This document shows, piece by piece, positions 5,588 to 6,034 of a DNA stretch of 6,034 nt. This DNA is from JBLHHI01 sp047614125. Its GTDB lineage: Bacteria; Bacteroidota; Bacteroidia; NS11-12g; UBA9320. Below the pieces are notes generated by a model, which saw nothing but the letters and a program-made list of their open reading frames with translations, did no database searches and was not told the origin of the DNA. Location: the NCBI GenBank assembly GCA_047614125.1, contig JBLHHI010000159.1:1-6034 (forward strand), written 5' to 3'. Made by a program: the position numbers and the translations under genes. Every line of letters starts with the position of its first letter. Position 1 is the first letter of the stretch.

Positions 5588-6034
5588 CCGCAGCAACGTT
5601 ATCGTTCCGCTGAAGGTGTATTCCTTGTTGTTCCAACCACTCACCTTTAGGTAGTAGGCGTAAACATCTTGTTGCACCTTAATGCCGTTAAAAGTTCCAT
5701 CCCATTTAGCATTAGGGTCTGTTGTTTCGTACATCACTTCTCCCCATCTGTTAAAGATGATCATGTGGTAGTCTTTAACACCATTATTTACAACCGCTCG
5801 GAATCCTTCATTTTCTGTGGGCCCACCAACATCTGGCGAGAATGCATTTGGTATGAATACCAAGATGTCTGGACCAATAATAACTGGATAGCTAAACTCG
5901 TCGGTACATCCGTAATTGGTCGTTACTCGCAAAGTTACCATATACGTTCCGGTATCGGCTGGATAGAAGAACACAGGATTGATTTGTGTTGATGTATCAT
6001 CTACCGCCGTTGGATCTCCAAAGTCCCATTCGTT
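5585..6034 (-). CDS. PKD and T9SS type B sorting-domain protein, 5'-partial
   Basis: The minus-strand frame is open from the window edge (6034) to TAA at 5587-5585, giving 149 visible residues; the N-terminus is outside. The GTG at 5974 is internal (residue 21), not the start, because the PKD domain begins upstream of it. Residues 1-55 are the end of a PKD domain: WDFGD at 3-7, PADTGTYMVTLRVTTNYGC at 25-43. Residues 61-149 are a complete gliding-motility-associated C-terminal domain: IPNAFSPD, NEGF, IFNRWGE, KWDG, VYAYYLKV and the final FSGTITLLR, ending exactly where this family normally stops. In known members this domain targets the protein to the type IX secretion system. The passenger role is unknown. 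It shares domain type with the protein at 2-1327, but the two sorting domains are clearly diverged, so they are not a recent duplication. Convergent with pyrH. Confidence 0.92.
   Translation of the reverse strand, partial: NEWDFGDPTAVDDTSTQINPVFFYPADTGTYMVTLRVTTNYGCTDEFSYPVIIGPDILVFIPNAFSPDVGGPTENEGFRAVVNNGVKDYHMIIFNRWGEVMYETTDPNAKWDGTFNGIKVQQDVYAYYLKVSGWNNKEYTFSGTITLLR

Noticed and set aside
5669..5992. 107-codon plus-strand open frame
   Set aside because: It lies opposite the CHU_C/PKD coding sequence, which has clear family motifs; the plus-strand translation has none.

Overview
The window is about 6 kb of chromosome from a member of the phylum Bacteroidota. Three things point there: the gene order rplM-rpsI-rpsB-tsf-pyrH, a promoter with the TAnnTTTG -7 box used by the Bacteroidota primary sigma factor, and two secreted proteins ending in the gliding-motility-associated / type IX secretion (T9SS) type B C-terminal domain. 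The genus cannot be fixed from this sequence. No Shine-Dalgarno signal is obvious before most starts, which is usual for the phylum.

Layout. (1) Positions 2-1327 (+): the 3' end of a large secreted or surface protein made of Ig-like repeats, one PKD domain and a T9SS type B sorting domain; its 5' end is outside the window. (2) Positions 1375-4050 (+): a translation block. A promoter at 1375-1405 precedes rplM (L13), rpsI (S9), rpsB (S2) and tsf (EF-Ts). rplM, rpsI and rpsB are 9-11 nt apart; a strong hairpin lies in the 115-nt rpsB-tsf gap, and a textbook intrinsic terminator follows tsf. (3) Positions 4051-4443: a long non-coding gap holding a nested inverted repeat, weak promoter-like boxes and a hairpin just before pyrH. 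(4) Positions 4444-5151 (+): pyrH, UMP kinase. (5) Positions 5152-5584: a non-coding gap largely filled by a 261-bp element with near-33-bp terminal inverted repeats and a 5-bp TTATA target duplication, which fits a MITE (non-autonomous transposon). (6) Positions 5585-6034 (-): the 3' end of a second PKD plus T9SS type B sorting-domain protein, convergent with pyrH.

How the genes relate: rplM, rpsI, rpsB and tsf supply ribosomal proteins and the elongation factor that recharges EF-Tu. pyrH makes UDP for RNA and sugar-nucleotide synthesis and often clusters with rpsB-tsf across bacteria, though here it appears to be a separate transcription unit. The two flanking genes are functionally unrelated cell-surface or secreted proteins. 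I see no novel multi-gene system. The most notable feature is the well-bounded MITE-like element 12 nt downstream of the pyrH stop codon, where frr would be found in many genomes.
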